Positions 35,203 to 49,109 of a stretch of 64,000 bases of DNA are shown here, one piece after another. Where the stretch lies: assembly GCA_023053685.1 (NCBI GenBank), contig JALIGW010000001.1:66097740-66161739 (forward strand), in the 5' to 3' direction. The notes under the pieces are model-generated. The model ran no database searches and had not been told where the DNA came from. It saw only the letters and a list, made by a program, of their open reading frames with translations. The first letter of the stretch is position 1. The number at the start of each line of letters is the position of its first letter. Both the position numbers and the translations under genes were made by a program. Source of the stretch: Diadophis punctatus similis. Taxonomy: Eukaryota > Chordata > Lepidosauria > Squamata > Dipsadidae.

Positions 35203-35799
35203 ACTGAAACTCTCAAGAAGTCCTTGGGCCAGTTGCTAAGAGAGAATGGCTAATTATGTGGGAAGCTGAGGGTTTTTTGTTAAAAACTGTGTCCACAATG
35301 TCTGCGCCAATAAGATTTTGAATTGACAATGTAGAAAGAACAATTGCTGCCAGTGAAAACTATAGGCAAATACATGATACAGAGTTAAGGAAGGAAGGCA
35401 TCACAAAAGACCTACAAATACACAAAGTAACAGTGGAAAACTCTTGAAGGCATAGATGTAGAGAAAAAGTTGATTTAAGTCATTTTCTTCGCCTGTATAA
35501 GCATATCCTATTATGTCCAAGGGTCGGCTCTGTATGAGTGTTAAAGCATTTCAGAATGCACAGTTCGTGTTTTACCCCTGTTTTTCTTCAAGATACACAC
35601 AATGTCTGTTTAAGACTGTTCTTTTGAGGAATTGTGGCTTCCATTTGCTGCCAAGGACAACAAGCAAACGACAATAAGTGGTACCATCAGTTTCATTTGT
35701 GGGATACTCTACCGAGAATAGGGGATTTTTAAAAAAATAAGTATTGTGAAACTGAATAGAAGGGACTAAAAAGGGACTTAAAACTTAGCCTTTGAAATA

Positions 35800-36627
35800 C
35801 AGGTAGTTCTTGCTTAACAATCCTAATTGGGATTGACAACTCCACCCCTAAGCAAAGTGGTCAGTAAGTGGGAAATCACATAAACTACAACTGCATATTC
35901 TGGCTGAAAAAAGGCAAGACTAATCAGTTTCACAGCTTCTGTTTTTGTTTGTTTCCTAACCACTCCTCTGTCCCTTGGAATGCTCAGTGTCTGCTTACTG
36001 ACTTGTACTCATCAAAAACAATGCAAATGCCCCACAGCCCAGGGCTAAAAGCCACAGGCTGTCTACACAAACAGTTCACAGTATTCTCCGTAATCCCTTC
36101 CTCTCCAATGCCTTTGTCTATGAGGGGAGAGTAAAGCCAGCTCTTCTACACATCAAAAGCAAAGCAATTTTATCTACAGCAGTAAAGGGTCAAGCAAAGA
36201 CTCTATTGCTTGCAAAAAATCTTGCTTTTTCTCCCCCTCCCCCTCCCCCTCCCAAAGTACAGAGATTGGAGAGGAAAAGATTTCAAGAGAGTACTGTAAG
36301 TTGTTTGCATAAGTGCACCTCTGGCTCCTAGCCCAGGTTGCCAGCATGATCACACTGCTTTCAAATGTAAAGAAGAGGAAACAGCTTACTCTCTTACAGT
36401 GCCTTCCTCTCCAATCTCTCTGCTCTGCAAGGTAGAGCAGGTGGGTGGGAGGAAAAAAAAAACACAAGTTAGGCATAGGATAATACATACTCATTCTAAT
36501 AGTGATCATGTGACTGAGGGAGGCTGCAAAGGTTGTAAATGGTCATAAATTAGCCATAAAAATTTTCAGCACCATCTTAAGAATGAATGGTCACTGAATG
36601 GTACCGTAAGTAAGCAAGGAATACCTG
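35800..36627. mobile_element. Tigger/pogo-like DNA transposon, 828 bp
   Basis: Ends CAGGTAGTTCTTGCTTAAC and GTAAGCAAGGAATACCTG, flanked by TA (35798-35799, 36628-36629). Inner text GATCATGTGACTG and GGTCATAAATTAGCC is shared with the 22831 element. No intact transposase. Confidence 0.75.
36231..36253 (-). repeat. Potential G-quadruplex tract (minus strand)
   Basis: CTCCCC(CTCCCC)n-type run. The minus strand has four G-runs of three to five separated by single A residues. Confidence 0.8.
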
Positions 36628-36798
36628 TAAAGTGAAAAGTGATCAAGTCACCAAGAAACTGGTAGTTTTTAAAAAAGTGATTGTTTCAAAAAAAATGTAT
36701 GAAACTTTATGTGCATAAGAAATTATAGTGTGAAAAAGTACATATTCTCAGATAAGAAAACCTGTATATACACAGTAGCAATTGGTAAACTGTTAATG

Positions 36799-37407
36799 TA
36801 AGGTGACCAGATTTTATTTTTTGTAAAGCGGGACACCATTGACGGGGGGGATTTCTAGGGGAGCAAGATGGGAGGGGTCCGTCTCTCTTATCCTGCAGCT
36901 TTGTGCACCCCCCCAACACCCCCCCTTCATCGCAGCCAGGGGTGGGTTCCTACCGGCACAGGCTTACCTGTTTGTCGCCGCAGAGCCGCAGAAGCTGGTG
37001 GTGTTTGCGGCGCGGGGCTTCCCCGCCCGCTTTCCCCAGCCGCCGGGACACCACCATTTGCGTTCTTTTGCTCTCTGCGCATGCGCAAAGCGTTCTGCTT
37101 GCACAGAGGGCAAAACAACGCAAATGGCGGCGTCCTGGCGGCCGGGGAAAGCGGGCGGGGGAAGCCCCGCGCTGCGAACGCCACCAGCTTCTAACTCTGC
37201 GGCGACAAACAGGCAAGACCGCCGCTGCCCCTCTCACTGCCCTCCCTCCCCGCCTGGCAGGAGGAGGCAGGCGAGGCAGGAGGCAGAGGGGTGTGCAGGG
37301 CAAATTCAAATTAAAAAAGCGGGACTTTTTTGAAACGCCGCAGGACGCGGGACAAATTATTCAAAAGCGGGACTGTCCCGCCAAAAGCGGGACGTCTGGT
37401 CACCTTA
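36799..37407. mobile_element. DNA transposon with TAAGGTGACCAGA ends and a 250-bp foldback, 609 bp
   Basis: Inverted ends TAAGGTGACCAGA/TCTGGTCACCTTA with an exact 8-bp duplication TGTTAATG (36791-36798, 37408-37415), so hAT-like. Inside, 36967-37216 is a near-perfect inverted repeat (arms begin TACCTGTTTGTCGCCGCAGA) around an NRF1-like TGCGCATGCGCA at 37076-37087. A CAGGGGTGGGTTCCTACCGG start at 36937 belongs to the other hAT family, but its far end is not seen. Confidence 0.8.
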
Positions 37408-38864
37408 TGTTAATGACCAAACACCAGGTTTTTCTAGCACTTCCTGTCTTGCACTCACAGATGTATGTCCTATGTGCATTTTAAACAGAGTAGATATGAC
37501 ATTGCACCATTAAGTGCCCATGCAGAAGAACTATGCTTTGGACCAGGTACTAACTTATACTAACTAATGACCAATTAACTTCACTTATAGCAGGGGCTCT
37601 AGTGTAGATCTTATCCAATTCAATTCTCATGTGAGCAACTTGTTTACAGTCCCAACGACATAGTCAGAAAATGACTAACTTTTGAGACTCTAAAAGTTGC
37701 AGTAATTGAGTGCCACATATTCTTGGCTCAACTAACATGATTGTTTGCAAAAAATAGACCTTTGGGACTATTTGCACAAATGAAAAATGTATTTTTGGAA
37801 TACAGCCTAGGAGTTTGCTGCTTGTCAATCAACTGTTGATGTCCTGAGTTTGTAAAGCATACAAATATTAGAGTTGCTATCCTTCTTTAACCTTACTTAG
37901 GAAACTAAATGGTATACAGCCTGTTTCCCCCCCAAAAAAAATTTGTCACCCTTTAATGAAGGGATATGCAAACAAATCTAGGGAAGGAATACTGTATCCC
38001 TGGCCTCAATCTTGGGATCAACACAGATAAAATATGTGAAAAATAATCTAGCTGTTCTGCTGTAAAAATAGGTATAACTTCAGTCCAATATCAGCTTGCA
38101 AGAAGCAACTATAAGCTATTTCAGACGCAGGCTTGAACCAACAATGTCTGGAAGAACTTGGCATTCTTATTCCAAAACTACTTTGCCTATATTTTTTTAA
38201 GTGCTCTGGACCAAAACCCCAGACTGCATACCAGAAGTCTAGGAATAGGTTGTTTCCTTATTTGCATTAGGTAAATGTAAAGTCTATAAGTCATTTCTCT
38301 GGCTGTTTAGAAAATCTCTAGTTTCTTCTACAAATGCATTTTGTTTGTCTTTTTTTTATTTGTCTGGCTAGAAACTCTGCATTTGATAAAACTAAAAACC
38401 CCTATACTGCAAATACAGATACACACACACTCACACAACACAGAGTCCAACCAAGAGCACCTGTAAATAGGACACCTCCCAGGATGTTGCCAAATTTGAA
38501 GCATTTCAAAAAACCAGTCACTCAAAAATAAATAAATGAAAAGCAAAAATTCCATAGGGTATGTCCAATTCTTAGACAATTTACTCTAAACTGCTCTAAA
38601 CTAGTGGTCTGGATTTCTGTTGATATAATTAAATATTCCATATTTATTTAACAATACACTTCAGATCTGTCCAACTGTCAGAGTCAACAAAACAATTCCA
38701 CTAAAAAACACAGATGGAAACACATTAAAGCTACAGTTGGCATTTATTTAATGGCTTGGCTTTTCTATGTAAAAAACGTAAGATGGTAATCTTTCTGTGG
38801 GAAGGCTGAAAAATTCTTTCTGCAAAGGCAGAAAAATGGAATGGCTTGAAAAAGTATTTGACCG

Positions 38865-39082
<218 letters not shown>

Positions 39083-39921
39083 CTATCAGGTGTCTGAAAT
39101 TGCATCCTTAAACTTTGAGTTTAATTCTTTTGATTTAACATGCTTCATTATTGGATGTCTGCTCTAGGCTTTTTTAGTTCCTCCCACTCCTACAGACTTC
39201 AAAGCAGTACATGCTTGAATTCCCAAATATATTAGCCTAGTTCAAATTATCATCTTAAGCAGGAGTTATTGCCCATCGATCAAGAGGAAAAAAGCAGAGG
39301 CACATACACACTGAGGCCCCTAATAAGATTAAATTAAAACAACACCACAAGACTAAGACTGGAAAAGTAAAGGCACTAGCTGTGCCTTCTTCAACTGAAC
39401 ATAATCTCTTTGTATATAAAAAACTATTATTGATTCCCAATTGTTTTGTCTCCACAAAGTTAAAAATAACTGTCAATATTGATGTCACCTCAATATAATA
39501 AAACAAACAACTAGAAATTACGATCTAGTTCAGCAAACCTATTTACTCCATTTTAATGGGGTATAGAGCTTACTAACATAAACTAAATAATCAGGCATAG
39601 TAACAGCTACCATTATATCATGATGGTGGCATAGAAATTCTTACTAACCCACCACTAAAATAGTAGTGGGGATGAGATAACAGCAGAGGATCTGATTGTC
39701 CACCATGTGAAAGCTGAACCAGACAAATATTGCCCCTAAATTCCTGGCCAGCATTGAGCTGATGCAAACTAAACTATTTTGTTGGTAATAAGCAGATGGA
39801 AGCAGATAGGAAAAGGATGTCTTAACCCTCTACAAAATCCACAAACTATAATTAAAAATGAACTATTTTTAGACAGTCATATCTAATTTATACATTTCTA
39901 TCAACTGCTATTCCTTTATTT

Positions 39922-40260
39922 CAGTGATGGCGAACCTTTTTTTGCTCGGGTGCCAAAAGGGCGTGTGCCCACACCCATAATGCAAAGCCCTCCCCCCGTG
40001 CACAACCCCCCGTACATGTGCGCAGGCCTCACTGAAGCCTCCGGACTTCCAGTAGGCCCGTTGAGTCCGTTTTTCGCCATCCACAGGCTCCAGAGGCTTT
40101 CCTGAAGCCTGGGGAGGGAAAAAAACAGCCTGCCCCCAACCTCCGGAAGGCCAAAAATCAGCTGGCCACCGTGCACATGCGCACTGGAGCTGACATAAGG
40201 AAGCAGCTCACGTGCCCTCAGATATGGCTACGTGTGCCACCTGTGGCAGCATGCCACACC
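39922..40260 (-). mobile_element. hAT element of the CAGTGATGGCGAACC family, one end lost
   Basis: Starts CAGTGATGGCGAACC and runs in the opposite sense to copy A (GGTGCCAAAAGGGCGTG..., ending GCCACCTGTGGCAGCATGCC). The expected far terminus is missing. CTTTATTT before and ATTTATTT after may be the worn target duplication. Confidence 0.8.
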
Positions 40261-40789
40261 ATTTATTTCCATTCTAATTCCTCATTTTTAAATGTGAATA
40301 AATATTATTTAATATGAACATTCATTTTCCATAATTCATCATATTGAGCACTCACATATCCAGCCCACTAGTATTTAAGTATCCACAAATATGGGACTAC
40401 CATATTTGTAAAGATATTGAAGTAGAAATTTAAAAAATGGCTTAGTTTACACGGGAATGCCACATGCCTTATCTGGCATGTTTTTTAACCAATACGTGAA
40501 GTTAAAAAAAGTTCATTAATTAAAAGTTCATGTTAATTAGAAAAATGCACATGCAAAACTGTATAGATTGATAAAATGCTATGCAGAAGTGTTTGCAAAA
40601 GTTGTGTACATTGGGCAAAGTGCAAAAAACACATATATACATCCATATTTTGGTGGCAACTTTAAAATCACTTTATTCAACTAATACAGGAATAGGATAA
40701 AGGAGCTCTCACTGTAAAAGATGAAAAACTTAAGAAGCCAAATAAATAGATTCGCCATACTAAGTCCCCATGGCACTAACTGCAACAAT

Positions 40790-40985
40790 ACATTTGTTAG
40801 AGTTAGGTGTATCACTTGACTCGCCTCCAATAACTCAATGGGGCTTGTTCTTCATATTTGTCCCATAGCAGCAACCCTGTCAGATAGTTGGCTAAATGAG
40901 AGTGGCTGTCCCAAAGTCACTCCATGTATTTCCGTGAGGTGAAGGTGAATTTATTTACCTACTCCTAATCTGACAATTTACCTAC
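40790..40985 (-). mobile_element. Worn CORE/Sauria-type SINE fragment
   Basis: GCAACCCTGTCAGATAGTTG and GAGAGTGGCTGTCCCAAAGT match the SINE middle in reverse (compare 26101). Very diverged. Confidence 0.4.
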
Positions 40986-43040
40986 TACATTTCACCATCT
41001 ATCATTACAATGCTAAGAAAGGTCAGCTAACTGGACTGGCAAAAAAATCATTATTGATCTGCAAATCTGCTGTATTTGCTTCATAAAGAAAAGCACAACA
41101 TAAATGTCTATTTTTAAGAGCAGACATTACACAGGATTATCGCCTATAGCTTTAATCTATTTGTAGTTTATTATAGGCACAGCACATACACTTGAGCATA
41201 TTCTGGAAAAAGTGATTATTTCAGCAATCTAAAAACTTTTTTTACTGTTTCCTACATTCTCCTTGCAGCAATCTTATCACACTTGTATAATATAAACCTC
41301 TCTACTTGTTGCACAAAGGAAATAGGTCAAGATTATATATTTCAATACCTATATCTGCTTGCCAAGAACGGCCAAACATCAGGCAAAATGAAGATATACT
41401 CAACATCTTAATTAGATTGAACAGAAAATCAATCAATCTACTAACACATCTGTTGAGGAAAACCTCAAAAAAAAAAACCATTCACTTTCATGTCTATATA
41501 GATTACAGCTTGTATCCACTCCTAGATGAGTCATAAAGTGGTAAGATTTTTAAAGCCATTTTAGATGAAACCTGTCAAAAAAATTAAATCAGTCCCCCCC
41601 CTCAAAAAAGCAGGAAGTTCCTCCTTCACCAACATACTTTTGGCACTAAAAATGTATGTAAATGTTAAGTTAAACTTTTCTATATTGGTCTTCGCTACAA
41701 AATGTCCATGCCATTTTAATAAAACGCAATAAAAAGTGAAACTAAATATAATCAAGCAAGATTGAGACTAAACGTCAGAAGTCACAACACCTATAAAAAC
41801 ACTAAACAGGCAAGCCATTTTGGAAACAGAAAATTCCACAGCAAAACACTGCCTACGAAAGATCCCCTCATTTCAGATGATGGGAACTCACAGTGAAATA
41901 CCACTGAGCAAAATCCTTCTGAGCTACAAGAGGCCTTTCTTCATGCAAGCCTCCACAACAACTTAGGGACCATAGAAGGGACCTTCGTCTTCCAGAATTC
42001 TCAACAACAGGCACATTGGCTGTGAAATTCTGGGAGCTACAGATGACACAGCTAGAAAATACCCAGGCTAAAGAAGAATGTATTTCCAAAAGTAGAGCAC
42101 CATTTCTCACAAATAATGGCCCAACACTCAACAATTGTGCCTTGTTGCAACTGACTTTTAAGTTTCTAAAGTTCAAGTTATTTCCTCCCCCACCTGTCCA
42201 TAAATCCTGCTTCAAAGTGGACTACAGTGAACCATTATGTCTTTCAAACAGCTGAAAAGCCTCTATAGTAGGATACAATGGTGAATGATACTGAAAAGCT
42301 GTCATAATCACCATCTGTCACCAGCCCATATCAATGGCTTTAAAAACCTTATCTATTAGTGTACTTTCATTTTCCACAATCTTATTTTTTCTACCAGGCC
42401 TATAAAATAAAATAGCTTCTTCAGATCTTTAATACAGTAGCTGGACAAAGCCTCATTCAGGGAACTATGTGAGGATGAACAAATAATTCAGACCTAGGTA
42501 TTTTTTTAAAAGTGCCCTCTTAAGTTTTGTATGTTCCTCACTGAGGTTCATGCAGTGGGGTAGGGTGGTCCTGGGAGGGATAAGCAAAGTATTCCAGGCA
42601 TTTAGATCAAATATATATTATTCTAGCAAGATTACTCAAGGTGTGGCAGTCATCCCAGCTAAAGAAGCAGACATCTATACTGTATTGGGTAACAGAAATA
42701 TAGGAAGGTGCTGGAGGTGGATGATCAATTGCAAACAATGATAAACCACTTATTTATTTTACAAGGAGATTACACGAATAGACAAGGTAAAAGTAACTGA
42801 CAACATAATGATGAATTATGGTCCTCTCGGGTTGGTTGCTGTTCATCCTGTTGAGGAATAGCAGAGAATAGGAGTGGACTTTTGGAATCTTTTGGAATAC
42901 TAATAGTGTTTATGACACAGCTAGATGAAAGTCTTTTGGATAACTAGTTGTTACATTACTCTGAAAGAAAAGAAAATCTGAAGCTGCAAAGATTGAATTA
43001 CAGTGGAAACGTGGAGGCTTATAATTAAAACAGTAAAAAA

Positions 43041-43117
43041 TTACAAAGGAGAAAAACTAATCAGTAATTAGTTTTTCTCCTTTGTAAAAAAATTGGCAAA
43101 GGAGAAAAACTAATCAG
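43041..43117. repeat. 21-bp perfect hairpin plus a third direct copy
   Basis: Arms 43041-43061 and 43067-43087 (core AAAGGAGAAAAACTAAT) pair perfectly over a 5-nt loop. A direct copy of the left arm follows at 43097-43117. Confidence 0.9.
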
Positions 43118-46100
43118 CACCAACATATAACCAAATATACATCCAGCAGAGGTTCAATCATTATTCTGTCCCAGGTCCTGGGAGAATAGAGTGTCTTTAA
43201 TAGCTTCCTAATCCTAAACATCATCAGGATGGGACCCATCTGGATCTCCAGAGAGTAAGCACTATGATAGAGAAGACTGCCCAGGTTCCACAAGACAACA
43301 CTACTTAACTGATGGGTGTGTACATAATGCCCGATCACACTAGACAAGCAGAAAGAACCAGGGATTAGTAGTTCCTCAAATAATCAAGTCCATAGCACAA
43401 AGAGCTTTGTAAAGATAACCAGCACCTAAAAGTTAATTGGTAACCAGCGCATTTTGTTACTTGAGCATAAGAAAGTATCCCCACCACTGCCCGTTCTGGT
43501 GCATTCTGACCAGCTATAGCTTCCAAGTGGCCGTCCAGTATAGCGTCATGTAAAGTATGCTTCATGTAAAGATAGTAATTCAATTAATAAGCTTTCTAAG
43601 GTGTGAATGACTGTTTGAAGGCCCACCTGGTCCAGCTAAAGGTACAAGTGGCACACTAGAAGTGTTTATGCAACAGCCCTTTTGCCTATAGCTATTACCA
43701 GCTCTTTGAACAGGAGCTGTGAGTCAACATGACCCCCCCCCCAAGCATGTACTTGGAAAAGCTCAACACAGTAAAAAATGAATGAATCAATTATACATGG
43801 CATATTAGGCATCAGCAAATTGAATTGGACACTTTCAGTCAGAAAAATCACACTATTTACTTATCGGGCCCCAAAAAACAAATATTAGTATCAGGGGAAT
43901 ATTGCAAAGACGGTACTTGGGCACAAGGAAGTCAACAATTGAATAATACCAGTTACATTCTGCAAACAACCCTTTAATATAATAATCACCCAAATTTATG
44001 CTCCAATCTCTGATGCAGAAGAAGAGGAGGCATACTAGAATTTATTATATCAATTTATGTAGCAGCCCATTTCCAAGGCAGTCAGTACAGGATTAAATCC
44101 AATAAGAGCAAAAACATAAATAAATGTAGTAATGCAATCTTAGCATAATGGACCATGAGGACACTATAATCCAAGTCATACAACCACAGTTTGGACCAGG
44201 AATTGGGGGGGGGGGGGAACCATTGACAACCTCATTCAATTTGCAGTCCCCTAGACATTCTAGGACTATGAAATGTTGACAGGATTGGAGTTGAACAAAT
44301 TAGAATACATTGCTGGCTCTCAGATGTCTTTTATCCAACCTTACATATAGCTGATTTCTAATTCAAACTTCAATTATATCAGCATACCATTTAAAAAGTT
44401 TATTTTTTCCATATTTTTCCATAAAGTCCCCCTGAAGAACTGTACTAACAGTAATGAAGCCAAAGCAATATTAGTCGCTTCCATCTGTTCCTGAAAGTAA
44501 AATACGATAGCTGCTTTCTACACACCTCTGCTTCAGGTTTTGCAAGTTCAGTTAATCTTCTATCCAGAAATACCCAAGTTTTTTACCTTCCGCATATGCT
44601 ACCCAATTTACTGCCCAGTAAGTATATTATAAATCATCACTACAACAAACTGATACAGCAGGGGACAAATCTATTGTATAAGAATGTGGTCATTAGTTTG
44701 TGGGCAGCCAGAGATAGTTGATGGTGAACACATTGATTAACTCCACTCCTGGCATTTTGTTTCATTTCCACAGTAAACAACTACATCAGAGACAACACGA
44801 AACAGCCATTTAGCATAGGGGATCTTGCAATGAATATGGCATTTATAGCACAAAATAGATGGTGTATAATTAAAGGGCTGGTTCTGGATTATACATCATA
44901 CTCCTTTCGTTGCTGAACAAAGATTATTATCTCCTCATAATGTTACATCATGACCAGAATTCATTTAAAAAGTATTAAAATACAGTATACTGAAACAGTC
45001 CTGCTGAAAAATATTGGAAAAATGAACCTTACATCACCATTAGTGAAAAGGAGTTTAACAATCCCCTAATATATAAACATGGACTATAGTATTATTTTTA
45101 AAAAGTAAGAACATGTCTTGGGATGTCTTAAATAGGATTAAGCCTTTTATTTTCAAAACAGCAAGGCCCTAATAAACAAAAGGGCAATAAAGCAAGGCTA
45201 AGTATTTCTAAACTGAACATAGCTCTCATTATATGAGGGGATCTAATCCAGCCTAGGCACTCCAGATGGCAACAAGAGCTTAAAAATGGATTTTATGTAT
45301 ATATAAAAATAATTTACTATTTTGCACATGTGTAAGAGTACTCCTTCAAACGGAACTACAGATCATAAAGTGTAGATATATGAAATGTGGGAAAATACAT
45401 GTGGGAAACTACAGCTCTATTTTTTCTTTTTAAATAAAATCTGGCTGTTGAAGATATCAAAGAACTAGCTTCCCAACTGCAATCTCTTTGCCCATGAAAT
45501 GGCATTCTCATTTTTAAAGAGAGTCAATTCATACCCAGAACTAATTAATGTCCAACTACAACCATGAAACGTACAACCAAGAAGATTTTCAACATGGAAT
45601 TTTGAATTAGTGACAGTCCATGCAACAAAGCAAATTCAGGAGATTGGGTAGAAAAATGTGCATTAAATGAGATTATGTGCCTATTTTATCATTTGATAAT
45701 CCAAAAAAACAAATAAACAATCTGCACTATACACTAGAAAAGAAGCACATATTATTTTTGTCAACAGATCTGACCAAATATGGTAGGATATCTGGCTCAT
45801 TATAAGTTCTGCAAATTTCATTTCACAAACAATTTTCTGAACCAAATCCTATTTCTACACATTCCTTCAGATTATTCCATATACAGTATTATGTGAAAGC
45901 AAAGCCAGATACCATGTAAAACATATGCTGCTGACATTAAAAAAAACAGTAAGTGAAAGCATCTTGAAAATAAAAAGATGCTTTGAGCATAAAATCTAAA
46001 AATCCTAACAATACTCTGTACAGAATTTTGTATTATTCCTTCAATGAGAAATTTACAACAGAATACAGGTCACACAATTGGGCATTCATTTAAAGTTCAG

Positions 46101-46861
46101 GCTAGTTCAGTGTTTTCCATATGAAAGAAAAAGAATGAATAGGAGTATTGTAGTGAATTCTCGAATATGTTCTTTATTTTGATAGTTAAAATTTGTCAGT
46201 ACATATAGATAAAATCTAAGTGCTTATATACTAACTAAAATCACTAGAAAACAGTTTACAAAGAAGTTGATCAAGATATTTAAAACGAAACAATGACATG
46301 GATTTCAGCTATATTACATTGCATATTACACAGGATATTAGATCAGATATAAAATCCTTTGTGAGTCACATCCCTAATTTAAAGCACTGGAACTATTATT
46401 GAAAGGAGAAAACCACAGTAACATTCATAGTAAGTCAAACAATTTGGCAAAAATTATATAGTAACTTTCAGCCATTTGCCCTTTCAGCATCAAAAAGAAG
46501 GTTTGCCTTTGAACTTCACTTATAGTGCAAGAAACATTTAACAGGCGTTCTCTAGCAATTCCCTACAAAGCCCACCAAAGCTAAAATAAAAATGAACTTG
46601 ACAGTTATTATTGCTTCTCAATTGGCAGAGGACTTCCCAACAATTTATTGTGAAAGATCAATAGCAGCTTGTTTTAACCATTAATTTATTTGATTTTAAT
46701 CAAATACAATTGATATGTATGCTATTTTTATGATGTTTATTAATTTTCCCCTTTCCTTTTATTAAAAATTATAATGTATATATAAAAATTATGAGGTATA
46801 ATGTTCCATAAATGTTGTGATTCACCAAACTTGATACAAAACATGGTCATTGCTTCAAAAA

Positions 46862-46990
46862 GAATAGACGAGACGAGACGAGACGAGACGAGACGAGACG
46901 AGACGAGACTAGACTAGACTAGACTAGACTAGACTAGACTAGACTAGACTAGACTAGACTAGACTAGAATAGAATAGACTAGAATAGAAT
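46862..46990. repeat. Pentanucleotide array (ACGAG)n(ACTAG)n(AATAG)n
   Basis: About 9 ACGAG units, then about 13 ACTAG units, then AATAG-like units, running directly into the LINE end at 46990. Confidence 0.95.
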
Positions 46991-47480
46991 TCTTTTATTC
47001 TTTATTGGCAAAGTGTGATTGGACACACAAGGAATTTGTCTTTGGTGCATATGCTCTCAGTGTACATAAAAGAAAAGATAAATTTGTCAAGAATCATGAG
47101 GTACAACAATTAATGATTGTCATAGGGTGTCATAGGCAAAAACAAAGCTTTTGCATAGAAACCCCGCACACCCCATTTTCTAGATTCTACATAAACCAAG
47201 ATATGTAGACTCCTACAATGAAACACCGGCTAAAAACTTTCCCTAACTTTGTAAGAGCCTCAAGTTGGATCCAAGTCTTTAAATTTGTCACTATTTGTTT
47301 TTGGACAGATCTCAACAAGCAAAAAGCAGTTTCAACCACTCTTCTCTGTAAGTCATGCTGGTGATGCCAGGTAAGACCTTTTTTAATACTGTAGTTCTAA
47401 TAGGAAGAAATAATTTATGATTGCTGTCCATCATCTAATCCTTGGGCTGCCCCAATGGATAAAGAGGTTTCAAATTCACA
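46990..47480 (-). mobile_element. CR1-L3-type snake LINE 3' end
   Basis: TTCTTTATTGGCAAAGTGTG, ATTGGACACACAAGGAATTT, GTCTTTGGTGCATATGCTCT and CAGTGTACATAAAAGAAAAG form the 3' end of a snake CR1-type LINE known to carry AATAG-type tails (recalled). Past about 47150 the match is uncertain. Confidence 0.6.
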
Positions 47481-47516
47481 GTTCTGTTTCACCTCCATGC
47501 ACTCAGCCAACTGTCC

Positions 47517-48072
47517 CAGTGGTGGGTTCCTACTGGTGCAGTCCACTGTATAGCACCAGTAGCGGCTCGCTGGTGATGTCACAGTACTGGTGCGGTTGGT
47601 TGCCAGTGCCTGGGTACCGCCATTAAAAAAATTTTTTTTTACATTTTTTTTAAAAAAATTTCTTCTGCGCATGCCCAGAAGCCAAGCTTCCGGCACTGCA
47701 CATGCGCTGCCTTCCTACCCCACAGTGAGTCCAAACAGGGGAGGATGGCTGAGAGAGCGTGTGAGACGCTGAAAGAACGGGCGGCAGGAGTTATCTCCAT
47801 TCCCCTCCCTTCAGCAGTCCAAGAAGCCACAAACGCGCGGTGATGATCCTAGGCATTTTCGCACGTTTGAGGCTTCTCGAGCTGCTGAGGGGAGGGGGAA
47901 TGGGCGGCAGGACCTATCGCAGTTCCCCTCCCTTCAGCAGTCCGAGAAGCCACGCCTACCCAGTCACATGGCTGGCAAGCCACGCCCACCCAGTCACATG
48001 GCTGGCAAGCCACACCCACAAAATAAGCCACGCTCACAGAGTGGTAGTGAAAAAATTAGGAACCCGCCCCTG
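47517..48072 (+). mobile_element. hAT element of the CAG-GGTGGGTTCC family, 556 bp
   Basis: Ends CAGTGGTGGGTTCC and GGAACCCGCCCCTG, with an exact duplication AACTGTCC (47509-47516, 48073-48080). Includes two tandem 30-bp units with CCCAGTCACATGGCTGGCAA near 47958-48012 and repeated CCTCCCTTCAGCAGTCC. Confidence 0.9.
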
Positions 48073-49109
48073 AACTGTCCCCACAGGTATTCACAGGTAT
48101 AACCGAAGCCTCAGGAATAGAGTTCTTCATAACTTCTTTGTCTTTTAGATGGCCATGCAAGTGACTTTGGATATTTCTCCTTGTTCTGACTAATGGGAAA
48201 TTAATATTCCTATTTTTATATATTGCTATTTACTGTATCTCAAATGAAATTCACTATTGAATATAACTCTTTTTTTCTCCTAGGTTTTGGGCTTGTGTGG
48301 TTGGCGTCCCTTGTAGGGTATATGTGTGTTGCTGTTGGCCAGATTTGCCAACAATTCTGCAAATACTATTAAATTGGGGACAGCTGCTATATACAAAGCA
48401 AGAGTTAGGAATTGGACTGGACTGAAACAGAGAAGGGGGAATAAGTGGAATCTGGAGGTTCCACAGGGATAGGGAGAAGCAAAAAAGGCACATTTGCAAG
48501 AGAAACAGCTATGTACATGACACAAACAAAAGATGAATGGATGGTCTAGGAAACAGAAAAGAAATATGATTCTATACGGTGCTAAATATTTTCATCCAAA
48601 GAAAATAAAATATTTGCCCAGAAAAATCCAAAGAAAATAAAATATTGCCCAGGTTGGATCAAAAGATACAGCTGAATACTACAGCTTTTTCTTTCATTGT
48701 GTAGCTGTCTCTCTACAAAACTATTTCTTAGATATTAAGAATGTTTTAAAAGCTTTTTTTAAATTTCATTCCACCTTTTGATCAACAAGTGAGTAACATA
48801 AAATCAATGAACTAGTCAAAGGGAAAAACTAAGAGTGATTTCTACACAGGCTATTTGTATTACTCCAGAATGCTCTCTAGAGCCCTCTGTTCTCATGATC
48901 TGTGTTCAACTGAACGAATGTATTTCTGCAATAACTAAAAACAAAAGAGTTTCCATTTGCAGTAGTGAGACCCTGCAGAACTTTCACACTGTTTCTCTTC
49001 CCACCCAACTTTACACGTTCAATTTACCTAGCATTCCATGCACTGGTCCTTAAAGGGGGACGGTGCCTTGGCAGCTTCACAGGTCATACTTCACAGGAAC
49101 TCTTTAGAT

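Noticed and set aside
36839..37484. Long overlapping open frames of 108-193 codons on both strands
   Set aside because: They lie in the GC-rich foldback of a DNA transposon, mirror each other on both strands, and match no protein.
46862..46990. CRISPR-like regular array
   Set aside because: Units are 5 bp with no spacers in a vertebrate intron, so a microsatellite.
48254..48525. Minus-strand 81-codon frames with Cys/Phe-rich text
   Set aside because: Two overlapping frames compete, with no homology, splice signals or conserved motif.
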